A stretch of 64,000 nucleotides of DNA from Papaver somniferum. Its lineage: Eukaryota; Streptophyta; Magnoliopsida; Ranunculales; Papaveraceae. Below, one piece after another: positions 11,536-22,722 of the stretch. Made by a program: the position numbers and the translations under genes. Under the pieces are notes generated by a model. That model had not been told where the DNA came from. It saw only the letters and a program-made list of their open reading frames with translations, and searched no databases. The stretch lies in NCBI RefSeq assembly GCF_003573695.1, contig NC_039362.1:10112489-10176488 (forward strand), in the 5' to 3' direction. Position 1 is the first letter of the stretch. Every line of letters starts with the position of its first letter.

Positions 11536-14500
11536 ATGTCCAATTCCCAAGCTGACGACGCCTCCAGGGAAGAGATGTGCGTTGATGATGGTATCTCCAG
11601 AGATGAGACATGCATGGATGAAACTTCCGTTGGGGGAGACGAAGACGAAATCCCTGGGATTAAGAATGTCCCAAACATAGATGATGCATTCTTTGAGAAA
11701 GATATTCCAGGAGATGAGCAACATTTGAAATCCCCAGTGTATCGTCTTTTGATAAATCCCAGAGCTGTTACTCAGAAGAAATTGGTGACTCCTAAGACGG
11801 TGATTCTATTTTGTCTTGAACGAGGGGTCTTCGCCTCATCAATCATAGAGTTTAAGATTTCTCGACGACCTTTGGAGAAATTTGCCGGCTGGGCGAGGCA
11901 TATGTTGAGTTTTCCTCATGTGAGGACTATGCTCGACCAGGCGCAGGTGACGAGAGCTATTCAAGCTTCTGTAGAGTTGTTCATTTATCATAATGCAAGT
12001 GGTATTGTGGCTCTGTTTTCTCGCTGGTGCATTCCCAGTCACACTTTCATATGTAGATGGGGAGAGTTTACCATTACCTTGGAAGACGTGGCGGCTCTGA
12101 TGCATCTCCCAATCACGGGAATCTTCCTTGGGATCTTTCAGATGAGGAGACCGCCGTTTCTCATGTCTTGACAGTTGCAATGGAGAAAGCGAATAAGACT
12201 GGTAGTAAAGGATGCTATGCTTCCTGGTTGACACACTGGTGGCCCAAAGACGAGGTTTCTGATAAACCCATCGACGGTATGTTGCCCATTGCTGCTTTCT
12301 TATGTTTATGGTTATCCAGAGACGTTTTTGAAGACAGTGGGAACTTGTTGAAGCCTTTTGTGATTCCCTTTGCTATTAAGATGGCTCAAGGTGAGCAACT
12401 TATAATAGGTAGTTTATTCTTAGGCTCCTTGTATTACAACCTGGACTTCTTGATTTTAGACTCCAGTGTGTCGAACGGCTCTATGAATATTGAGTGTTAT
12501 GCCAACACGATGTTTCTTAAAGCTTTGATGTGGGAGCATTTTAAGAATTATGCACCTACTCCACGTACTGTTCTGCAGGGACCGAATACTGATGCGCGCC
12601 ATACTTTCCCTGAGAAAGATAATGCTAGGATCATGTGTTGGTCCACAAAGCATCCTCGTTCTAAAATACGCTTTATTGATGTGTTAGATGAATAATTTGA
12701 GTTCAATTTTCGCCCGTGGGTGTCAGTCCCTGATTATGTTTCTCAGCCGATGACTTTTAATACTGGAGAAGGCACGAGTTTGACGTCTGGTGTGCATCTG
12801 AGTGATGGCGAAAGATCTTTCATGTTGAGTTGCACTCCTGGTCATTTGCTATCAGTCACGTTTGGAGATCTTTCAGTGGAGGAGTATAACATTGATAGAG
12901 CAGCTCGACAAATGGGTATGGATCAGTGTGTTCCAACCATACGGATGAGGAAGCCATCAGTTGAGCAACTCAGGACTCATTTGGATCATACTCACGTGGA
13001 TGAGAGTAGCTACTGGTTTCTTGGTTCTGGTAGATTCGCCTATGTAACCCAAGGTTATGTAGAATTCTGGGATCAGCAACTTGGGCGTTTGCGTGGATTT
13101 GTAAGATTTCCCAGACCTCCATTCAAGGATATTCCTTCAGCTGAGATGATTTCCAGTCGACCAAGATTGAAGTATCTTTCTGGTGATAAACGAAAGTCGT
13201 CTCCAGGATGCTCTCACGTATGTTTTTTTTTTTCATATAATCTTCACTAAATTATAAGAACTGTATTCTGATTATATTACTGGATTTCACCACAGGACGG
13301 TCGTAATATACGACCTCGAATCGGTGTAGATTTATCAGATACTGAGGCGGTTATTCATGGCGGAGAAGGAATGCATAAAGGTTATAAGCTGTTACCCAAT
13401 ACCGTAAAGTCCCCAGTTGGTGCTTTGGTGAGTTCCCAATATTTCTCACCGTGACTTTCATTTCTATTAACATTAGAATCATGAAGCCAATGTTGTTAAT
13501 TTTGTTGCAGAATTTTACTCCATCGAGTCTTGAAGGTCTTCAATTTTCTGCTACTGAACAAGCAATCGCTGATTTGAGTGACGAAGAAGCTGTAAGTATT
13601 TCTTCATATGTTCAAATGTGGTGCTTCATAGATGAAAATATTGATTGTAGAGGACGTGTAAAGGAGGATGTATTCATGGAGATGGAGAATTCTGGAATTC
13701 AATCATCCTCTGGGAACGGGAATGGAGGTAATTCCCAAGGTTCGGAGCCGGATGGAAGTGATGTTCCTCTTGTCGTTGATGTGGAAAACTCCAACCCCTT
13801 GGACACTTTGGAGACTCCTCAAGTAAGTATATATCATGTATATTCTTCATAGAAGTATAAAAGTGCTTACTTGTGAATGAATTAATGATAACCCATGTGA
13901 ATATATGAAAACTTAGTCGAATTTCGTTGTCAGAAAATCCAGAACCCAACTTTTTAATAGAAACGCTGTAGAATCTTCGTCCGGAGTCGGGTTTTGATGA
14001 TCTGCATGTGCAAATTCAAGCTCGGAAAATGTCCAAGCTTTATCAAAGAAGATTTTTAAGTTTTGAGCACGTTCAGAGCCTGAAAAAGGCGAAATAGTAA
14101 ACTTCCAGAACTTTTTCAGATTGTGCATCACTTAATATTTTGGCCACATATACTTGCTCGTTCATCGGATTGCCATGAAGTTTTTACATGTCATAAAGGA
14201 CATCCATACAAAGAGAATTGAATATGATCCATCCTCTTATTCCTTGTAGATTGCTCCAGTTCGTCTCCTAGTACAGGGAAGAGTTCAGTTTCTTCAGACG
14301 GACTCATCGGAAAATGTGTTTTCATGACTTTCATGTTATTTGCTAGTGCCTTGAATGTAGTATGATGAAACTTGATGATGTTGCCTTGCTGGTATACTGT
14401 GTTTCGTAATCTCCTTTGGATTCGTGACTCTAACCTCATGTAATCTTCGTATTAGGTGATAAATACCGAAGTTGAGGATACTGGAGCCAACGATGATAAC

Positions 14501-15207
14501 CCTAACCATTCCGGAGTTATTGATGAAGAGACAACCATCCCTGTAATTCAAGGATATGAGAAGGTCTCTACTACTGTTATGGAAACCCAGATGGTTGTTG
14601 CCTCAGTGATAGAAGAAAACGAGACAGCAGCGGAGAATACCGATAGAACTGTTGCTTTAGTCGTGGGAGCCACTCCAGTGACCGAGAACCGTATAATAGT
14701 GTATGAATATCCAACTGCATGGGTCGCTTTCGATCTTCCCTTTAACACTTCACTCCCGTATCATGAACTGGTCGGTGGATTCAAGGTTCCCATTGGACAT
14801 GCACGCTTGTATGAGACGATATGGAAGAAGTTCGCCATATGATCGTTGACAGGAACCCTGGGCGTGCTTACGCTTTAATCATGCAAGTAGGCGTTATCTT
14901 GTGTGTCGTGAGTGATATGCATACGAGACCCAGGAATACCGTGACTCCAGATATACTCTTTGATTGGGAGTTTAACTTGGAGAATTCAGAAAGACTTGGC
15001 CTCAACGTGAAATGGCTTCGTAAGCAAATAAACGTTATCAAGGATTCATGTGAGAAGAACATACCCTTTCCGAACGATGTTGTGAAGGAGAAGGAGGACA
15101 AGATTGCCAAGCTGACCGAGGAGTTGAACAAGGAGAGGGCGGCTTTGAAAATCTTGAAGGATGCTGATGAGCGAAATCCTTTTCTTGCTGATCTCTTGAA
15201 CTTTTGA
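11536..15207 (+). pseudogene. Antisense plant mobile domain (PMD) gene of Tat element 1, broken
   Basis: The ATG at 11536 follows an acceptor (ttttcag) by 13 bases. Predicted exons are 11536-13217, 13296-13427, 13511-13591, about 13664-13822 and 14456-15207, joined by GT/AG introns that keep phase. The first exon holds a plant mobile domain, with the typical stretch RWGEFTITLEDVAALMHLPI near residue 175. PMD proteins such as Arabidopsis MAIN and MAIL1 act in gene and TE silencing, and PMDs are also known inside plant retrotransposons. The C-terminus is acidic, then charged and probably coiled (KEKEDKIAKLTEELNKERAA). Damage: a one-base frameshift near 12118 inside the PMD, a TAA at 12693-12695, and a frameshift near 14830. 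Intron 4 (13823-14455) shows nothing else. The gene converges on the minus-strand gag fusion 270 bases away. Confidence 0.75.
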
Positions 15208-15477
15208 ATTTCTGAGAGATGTGAGGTTTATACTTGGGTTTTTGATATTTAGATGGTTTTGGATTGACTGATGGTTGAGGATTTTCTTGTAGATTTGATA
15301 GAGATTTTCTTTTACGAAATAAGAACTGAATTTTGATAAATTGCTGAATTCAAATACTGATTGCAAGTATTGCAAATGTTTTGGAGGAATTGAAATACAA
15401 ATGAAATAAAATCCTAAATGTTAAATCCCAACACCATGAGTTCTTCAAACGCCCAATACCTTAAATGTCCAATAATT

Positions 15478-18211
15478 TCAGATAAACGCCTTGAGCCAAT
15501 TTTCGTGAATTACTGGTAGGGTTCTGCCATCTGTGTTGGTCAATTTGTAGTATCCTCCGTCCACGGATTCAGTGACCATGAATGGTCCTTCCCAATTGGA
15601 GTTCCTTGTAGAATGAAGACCGCGCTGAACTGCTTTGAGAACCAGGTCCCCTTCATGAAACTTTTTAAGCTTGGTCGATCGTGCGTTGAATATCTTCCGC
15701 TGATTCGGAATTCCCTGTTTGACGGAATTCCTCGATTGTGGTCCGTATGGACACTCGCGCGGAAGAGAGTATCCAGCATAGTGTTGATCATGCTTAGCCA
15801 AGTCTTTAACAATAAACCTCTCGATGGAGTGACCGATTTGAAGAAGTTTTGAACCCAACCATTGAGTGTAATATTGCTGAGGTGAAGTCACCCACTCGTA
15901 TCTTTTGATGACTGCTAAATTATTCATGGGGAGAAGTCCCTGGACTATAGTAGCGTATTTGAACATTGGTAATATTGGATCAAGAGGAGGAATACGACTT
16001 GCCTGAGCTCGAAACCTTCTGACAAAGGTGTGCGGATTATCTCCAAGTTCCTGCGTAAGTCCCATCAGAGTTTTTACTTCTTCCAGATGCTCAAACAGTG
16101 GTGCGTCCTCTGCTTCGTCTTCCGACTCGGAATCCTTGTCGATGACAGGATGTGTTGAAGGCATGGTTATCCTTTCCGAATGAATCCAAGTTCTCCCAAG
16201 GACCATGTCGTATCCAGGGTCTTCCCGGATTATGAAAAACTTGGCCTCAGTGCAGATCGATCTTTCCGTAACTTTGAGAGTGATGAAGCCGTATGCATTT
16301 ATGGAGATTCCTTCGTGGTCCCTGATTGCTATAGGAGCGTGGGTGGCTTCCCGTCGAGTAATACCAGCAGCTCTGAGAGTTTTCAAAGGGATGATGTTGA
16401 CGACGGTACAAACATCGATGAACGCCCTCTTGAACTCATTTCCTTTAATGTGCACTGTGGTGAGCAGTCCCCAGTCATACATTTCTGTGTCGGTGGATGA
16501 AGGTCCTGTGGTAGTCTCTTGGATCAGCGAACGTCTTCCTGACACGATGTGGTTCAGTGCAGCAAACATGTCTTTCCTTTGAGCTTTCGAAAGATACAAC
16601 AGCTCGCAGACATGTTTGATCAGAGATTGGACCGTTTCCTTGACAGGAGGTTCGGAGATGGTAAAAGTTCTGACTGGGAGGGGGTTTTTGTGCACCCCTT
16701 CAGTCCCCAGGTTGAGCTCTCCTAATTCGACCTTTTCTTTGAATATGCGCTTCAAAATTTTGCAATCACTCGTGGGATGGCTGACGTATCTATGGAAGCG
16801 ACAATACCGAGGATTTTCCATGGCATCTTCAGTTGGTTCCTTCTTGACATAAGGCAATTTGATTGCGCCGTCTTGAATCCAGACATCGAGTAGTTCATTA
16901 ACTTCTTCCATTGAACAGGGAAAATCAGGTGCTTCTGGATCTTCCGTATGCCGAGGAAGGATTTTCGAATTCTCCTTCTTGTGTGTCTTTGAAGGGGTGG
17001 AGTAAGTCTGCTTGTTTTGTGGTTCTGCTTTTCGCTCACTCCCTTCCGCGACAGCATTTGTTGAAGGTTGCAGGTTATACTGCTTGTTGATCAAACGCCT
17101 GCTTCCTCGAGTGTCTTTTGAATCTTCAGTCTTTGTAGACTTTGCTCTTTCCAAAAGAGCGGGTGCAGTGGTTGCCGACCTCTTCGCAGCTTCGTGAAGT
17201 TCTGAGAAAGTCTGGAATTAAAGGTTTTCTAGCAAGGCCATGTAGACCGGGAGCATGACATTGATGCACAAGTCCACCAGTTGTTGCTCCGTGACGTTTT
17301 GGCCATGACAATCCAGGGATTGGACTCTGAACCTTTTCACATAATCATTGGGATTTTCACTGACCCTCTGAAACATTCTTCCAAGGTCGTAGAGGGTGAC
17401 TTGTTCTGACACGAAGAAGTATTTCCTGTAAAATGCGTTAACCATTTTTCCCCAATTGTTGATGGTCCCTGGTGTGATGCTGTTATACCAGGTGTATGCC
17501 CTGCCTTTCAGAGATTTTGAGAATTCCTTGAGACGGACGACATGATTATGTTCATGTTCTCCCAAGGCTTTGAGAAAACGAGAGACATTTTCCCGAGCAT
17601 TGACAGTTCCATCATACAAGGTGAAAGTTGGAGAAACGTAACCTTTGGGGAGTGGAAGCCTCTGCGTAGCGGCAGGATAAGGAGGTTGATGACGATGGTC
17701 ATGCGATGTCTTTCCTTTTCCATGGTTCTCCAAAAGGTTCTCCAGATCCTCGCGAGTGATGAAATTCGATGATTCCTTCGCTGATGAGTTATCTGCAGCA
17801 GTTTTGTGGACTTCGTCGTCTTCTACTGTGTGGATTGGAATTACTTCAGGACCATCGTCTGAGGACTTCTCCTTCTCCTTTCCCTTCTCTTGAGTCTTCT
17901 CTGACATCTTGTCAGTAAGAGTTTTGAGATAATTATACAGCTCCTTCTATGTAGCATCCATGTCAGTCTGGTTCTTTGCAAGAGTCTCCTACGCTTTGAT
18001 AAGATCAACAATAATAGGCGGTGGATCTCCTTTGACTTTTTTTAGGGTGTCGTCCGGACAGTGGATGACCTTCGGCGTGAGGAGGAGTAGTGTCACCACC
18101 ATCAGTGTTGGAGGTCAGAATTGTCTCCGGGATATTCCGATTGTTGTTGTTGCTACTGCTAGCACGCTTTGTGTTAGGATTCGTAACTGAACCTGACCTG
18201 AGATCAACCAT
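15478..18211 (-). pseudogene. gag-protease-integrase C-terminus fusion of Tat element 1
   Basis: The N-terminus starts at 18211 (MVDLRSGS...), then shows a frameshift near 18055 and stops. From 17907 one frame runs to 15478 with a single internal stop, TAA at 17218-17220. In order: gag capsid region (GRAYTWYNSITPGTINNW), a zinc-knuckle-like CRFHRYVSHPTSDC, a retropepsin-like part ending VLGRTW, a stretch resembling the tail of gag again (ELGDNPHTFVRRFRAQ), then the extreme C-terminus of pol (NWEGPFMVTE...HENWLKAFI). The protease active-site triplet is DVC rather than D-S/T-G, so it is probably dead. RT, RNase H and the integrase core are missing, yet the frame is open across the joins. It would need a helper element for copying (inference). 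Confidence 0.75.
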
Positions 18212-18247
18212 CTTGTGAAATTGTGAGATTGCAACCGAGAGAATGAA

Positions 18248-18265
18248 CTCCCACTATGGTCGCCA
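18248..18265 (-). other. Primer-binding site of Tat element 1
   Basis: On the minus strand TGGCGACCATAGTGGGAG starts three bases after the end of the 5' LTR (18269). TGG at its start matches a tRNA CCA tail. The complementary tRNA would end ...GGTCGCCA; the species is not assigned. Confidence 0.7.
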
Positions 18266-18268
18266 ATT

Positions 18269-21247
18269 TGTAGATGGGGAAAAACGATTTGCTGGTTTTT
18301 AAGGAATTGAGGAGACGATCGTACGGAGGAGACTCCTCGAACCGAGCGAAATTTTAAACCTCGGACAGATGCACCGCTGCAAAGGGGGTGCTTCAGATTC
18401 GAGAGATCAATCTGTAGTACTCCGGCCTAAATCAAGACAATGACCGTTTTAGAGTAAATTCGGTCACAAGAGAGGATGGGTTGATCTGTAGGAGGGAAGC
18501 TGAGATATGTCTGGAATCAATGCTGATCAAAGATTGTGGGTGTGTGAATTATGAATACGATAAGCTCTGAGTGATTGAAATTGCTCAATTGAGAGTAGTT
18601 TCTCAATTGATGAGTTGATGATCTCGTGTTGTCAGTTTGACGTGGGATTGATGATACTGATGATGATGATTCAATCATGATTCAGAGACTTATTTATATT
18701 GCTGGAATTGTAGACACCATGATTCCATGAAGTGTGACAGTTGATGGAATTAAGGAGTGGGGAAGTGGAGATCGTGTTTGAAACCAGTTGCTCAACGTGT
18801 GGAGAATTGGTCGATTTTACACCCACTACCTCTTGAATTCCTTCAACTGATTGCACGACTTGCTCACGTTCCATTGTGTGTTTGAACACACGTGCCGTAG
18901 ACTGCCTGACCAAAACCCTAAGTGATATCCTCCCAAGTGACACGATTGACGTCTCGTGGTTTGTTAGTCAATTGATGACTTTTTGGTTTGATGGGAAGAT
19001 GAGTCTATGTAGTCGTTGAGTTGAATATGATGTTCCGAAACTCGTGAATTGAACATGTCATGAGACAAAGGTATAGTTCTTTCGATGAAGTGAGAAAGTA
19101 TTGCTCATTCGATGGATCGTTGAATATTGATTGTTTAACTAATATTCCTTGGTTTGAACGAATATTTATCATCTGAGAAAGTGTTGCTCATGTGATGAAT
19201 TGTTGAATATTTGGTCGTCTGAGCATGTGTTGCTCGTCTGATGGATTATTGGTAGCGTACCAAAAATATTAATTAGAATACTGGTCGTCGAACCGAGCAT
19301 AATTAATAAAATTAATGACCATGAGGTCGTTATAAAATTATTAAGGTTAGAATATGGAATGATGATCCTTGGATTCAGAAACCCTAATTTGATCAATTGA
19401 TGATCAATTCATGGTTCGTCAGAATTTCAACCATGGGACGAAGGAGGGAGCCCTACATGGGACCGTGGACCATGAATTGAAGGGTTTTCATGAGTTCAAG
19501 GAAGCAAAAAATATTAAAATAATAAAACAAGGGCGTGTGGGATCGTGGAAGGCATGGCCGGCCGGCTAGGGCCCGGTCCCACGAGTTTTCCTAATTTTAT
19601 AATGATTTTATGAAAAATTCATGAATTTTGAGAAATTTGATGAATTTTGGGAGTTTCCATGAATTGAAGGAGTTTTCATGAGTTTAAGGAAGAAAAAATA
19701 TTAAAATAATAAAAAACAAGGGCGTGTGGGACTGTGGAAGGAATGGACGGCCGGCTAGGGCCCGATCCCACGAGTTTTCCTAATTTTTTAATATTTTAGG
19801 TATTTTGATGATTTGAGGGAATTTTTCCTTATTTGAGAGAAATACCATGAAATCAAGGAATTTGATGAATTCAAGGAAACCTACTAATAATAATATAATA
19901 AAACAAAGGGGCGTGTGGGACCGATTAGGGCATGTCCGGCCGGCCAAGGCCCGGTCCCACAAGTTTTCATAATTTATTTTATTTTATTATTATTTGATGA
20001 TTCGTGCAAAAATACCATGAAATCAAGGAGTTTTTTCATGAAATTAGAGAAATAATAATAATAATAATAAAATAATAAGGAACCGTGGAGTGTGGGGCCG
20101 GTCGGGACCAAGGCATGCCCGGTTGGCCAATGGTCACTCCCCACACTCATTTTCTTAATTTTATATTTTTTTTTATGGATTTATGGAAGTACCATGAAAC
20201 CGAGGAGTTTCCTCGAGAAGAAGGAAATTTGATAAAATGAGAGAATTTTCATCAAATCATGAAAAATAATAAAAATGCATTAAAATATAAAACTGGCGTG
20301 GGATTGACCACGACACGGTCGGTTGGTCGTGTGTCCGTGCTCCCATCACCCTGGTCAATATTTTTAATTATTTATTATTTTCTTCTCTATTTTGCATAGG
20401 TTCATCGTTTCGTTGTATTTTTGAAATACTCGTTCGTGCGGTGACTGATAGTGTATCATCGTTGGATACACCTTCACCATTTGAATCGGGGCTTACTTAG
20501 AGGTAGCTCAGACGCCCGGTTGTTGATTATTTATTACTAATTGTGGAATCCAGTGGAGAATAACTCACAAAACTGAGTAATAAAATGTTTATTATTAATT
20601 CATAGGATCAGCTGAGGATTCAACTACGAATTCAGAATAATAAAGTGAGCATTACCATTCCGTGGGATCGTAGATTCGACCATAGAATCGGAGTAATTAA
20701 GATTTATCTATTACCATTTATGAGACCAGTTGTGGATTCGATCATGAAATCGGAGTAATGAGATAATATATTTATTTCTATTCTATGAGATCAAGTCGTG
20801 GATTCAATCATAGAATCAGAACAATTGTTATTGCCATTCCAGGGGACCAGTCGTGGATTCGACCATGGAATAGGAGCAAGCTGTCTAGGAGCATTAATTA
20901 TCCCGACATGAGCTTGTCGATAAGTCATATCCTTTATATAGTCAGGGTAAACTCGTTGTTTGTTCCTGAAGACGTTATCGCTCTATACTAGCAGAGAAAG
21001 CTTTCTAGGAGCCGTCCATCTCGTGATGCTATATAGAAATAATCACTGAAAGTATTCAGTATTCATGAGATATGTCGTTGTCCAGTCGTGAGACTACATA
21101 TCTACATTGTACTCTAAGAGAAAGTACTCTCTGTTGAGAATTCAATGAGAGACCCATGTCTCGATACTCACGTCTGATTGCTGAATCAGAGCTTCGTATA
21201 ATTATGAGTTTACGAATTTAGCCTTTGTCGAAAATCCACCATCTACA
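18269..21247 (-). repeat. 5' LTR of Tat element 1
   Basis: This LTR is 2979 bases, with the same ends as the partner at 6232-9900. It carries a deletion joining 'ggaccgtgga' directly to 'ccatgaattgaagg' near 19470. Five GC-rich hairpin units remain at about 19530-20350. As the upstream LTR it should carry the sense promoter; no convincing TATA box was picked out by eye. Confidence 0.85.
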
Positions 21248-21769
21248 ACTTTGCTGCTCAAGAAAACAGGAACTAAAGTCCGCGTACCAGTATGCTTTTT
21301 CAAATTGGTAGCAGGATAGTATCTGTAGCGGCTTAATACAGTGTGGTGTTCAATCTGAACTAGGTCCCGGGGTTATTCTGCATTTGCGGTTTCCTCATTA
21401 ACAAAATTCTGGTATCTGTGTTATTTATTTTCCGCATTATATTTTGTTATATAATTGAAATATCACAGGTTGTGCGTTAAGATCAATCAATTAGAATATC
21501 TAACCTTGGGTTGTTGATTTACATTGATTGAAACTTGAACATTGGTCTTTGGTGCCGTTCAAGTTACTCCTCTTATTCAATCGGGCTCGCAGATTTCTAT
21601 TTGCTGATTGCGGATTGAATTAAGAGTTAGAGATATTAAACTCTTTGATATACTTTATTCTTGATTGAGTCTGACTGTCTAGTTGATTCTCTAGAAAGTG
21701 TATTGGAGTAAGTCCTCTCAGATTTCCAAACGAATTGTTGGGTGTGGTTGTTAGACCCCCGCATTTTCA

Positions 21770-22722
21770 ATTATCCAAATATTGATGAAAATAGAATGAA
21801 TCTTTGAATATTCCGCAGTATTGATCTTTCCCTGATCCACTCCTATGTGAAAGTATTGTATGGCTCCGTAAGTTTTCTTATGTTGAGTATTTCCGATTAA
21901 ATTAACGATAGGTTCTCTTGTAGTTAATTTAATTGAGTTTTCTGGATACAAATTCATGTTTCATGTGATTTGTTAATGTCCAAAGAAATCCTTCTTTTTT
22001 CGTGAAAATTAAGGTCGCTCTTGTTGTTCTTTCGGGGATGACATTTTATGGGGGAGAGTTCTTATTTGAACTTGTGCTTAATTGCCAAATCTTTGTCGGG
22101 AGTGCGGTTGTGGAATATTTTAGGAGTTTTCTTGTATCTTTATAAACTCCTTGATGAATACACTAAGTTTCGGCTATGTGAAATCATCGAACCAAAGTTT
22201 TTATGTTCTCTTTTAGTCATGAAGTATCTCTATGAGAATTTCATTAGGATCCCACTAGTTTTGGTACATTTGCTAATTTATATTGACAAAAAGGGGGAGA
22301 ATTAACGTGTAGTTCACGCTACAAATACATATGATTTACGGATCATTATGTAAGGGGGAGTGGTTTTTATTTTTATCATGAGATGAAGTATTGACTAAGG
22401 GGGAGTGATACATATCACTGTAGTATTATTTTCAAAGTTGTGATACAATTGTACTTTGATCCTGTGTAATAATACTATGACACTATATAGAAATAATTGA
22501 GAACAATTATTTTCTTATTGTTACGGCTACGGATCTTCAACAACTATGATGTTGAGTTGAACACGTTCAAAATAACTGGAGTACTTGGAAGTGACGAATA
22601 TTTCTAGTAATGTTGAAGAACCAAGGAAATCAAGCATTTGTATGAGAAGCTAACAAAGTTTATTTATTTTATAATCCATATGTATTGATAGTTTTGTCAC
22701 TAAAATTGAAAAATGGGGATAT
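21770..22722 (+). mobile_element. Truncated internal region B of the SIRE-like element
   Basis: These 953 bases between L2 and L3 are homologous to internal region A (for example 'gggggagagttcttat', 'aaagaaatccttctttt', 'taagggggagtgatacatat'). They share its truncation: no primer site, no gag, only the 3' end with 'attgacaaaaagggggagaa'. A short frame ending DKKGEN near 22305 resembles the end of SIRE pol. The region lacks two of the three 70-base repeats seen in A. Confidence 0.65.

Larger units (their letters stand above)
6232..21247 (-). mobile_element. Tat-type Ty3/gypsy element 1 (non-autonomous, carries antisense PMD gene)
   Basis: The element is 15,016 bases with LTRs at 6232-9900 and 18269-21247, both starting TGTAGATGG and ending CCATCTACA, and TSD ACTTT. 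The primer-binding site lies beside the right LTR, so the element reads on the minus strand. It encodes a gag/protease/integrase-end fusion (15478-18211). A plus-strand, intron-bearing PMD gene (11536-15207) lies between that fusion and the 3' LTR. RT, RNase H and the integrase core are absent. Placement in the Tat lineage rests on the long LTRs, the antisense gene and the gag zinc-knuckle style, and is inference. Confidence 0.85.
5619..21769 (+). mobile_element. SIRE-like LTR (L2), interrupted by a 15-kb gypsy element
   Basis: The LTR starts TGTTAGAGCA at 5619 and ends GCATTTTCA at 21769. Only 5619-6231 and 21253-21769 belong to it. The rest is Tat element 1 plus its duplicated target ACTTT (6227-6231, 21248-21252). 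Compared with L3, about 1.3 kb of LTR centre is missing around the insertion point: the sequence passes from the 'gtatgcatac' zone almost directly to 'tgtagcggcttaatac'. Because the TSD is intact, that deletion is separate from the insertion event. Confidence 0.75.

Noticed and set aside
14191..14551. Minus-strand ORFs within the PMD gene intron 4 and exon 5
   Set aside because: They are shadows opposite the plus-strand gene and carry no known motifs.
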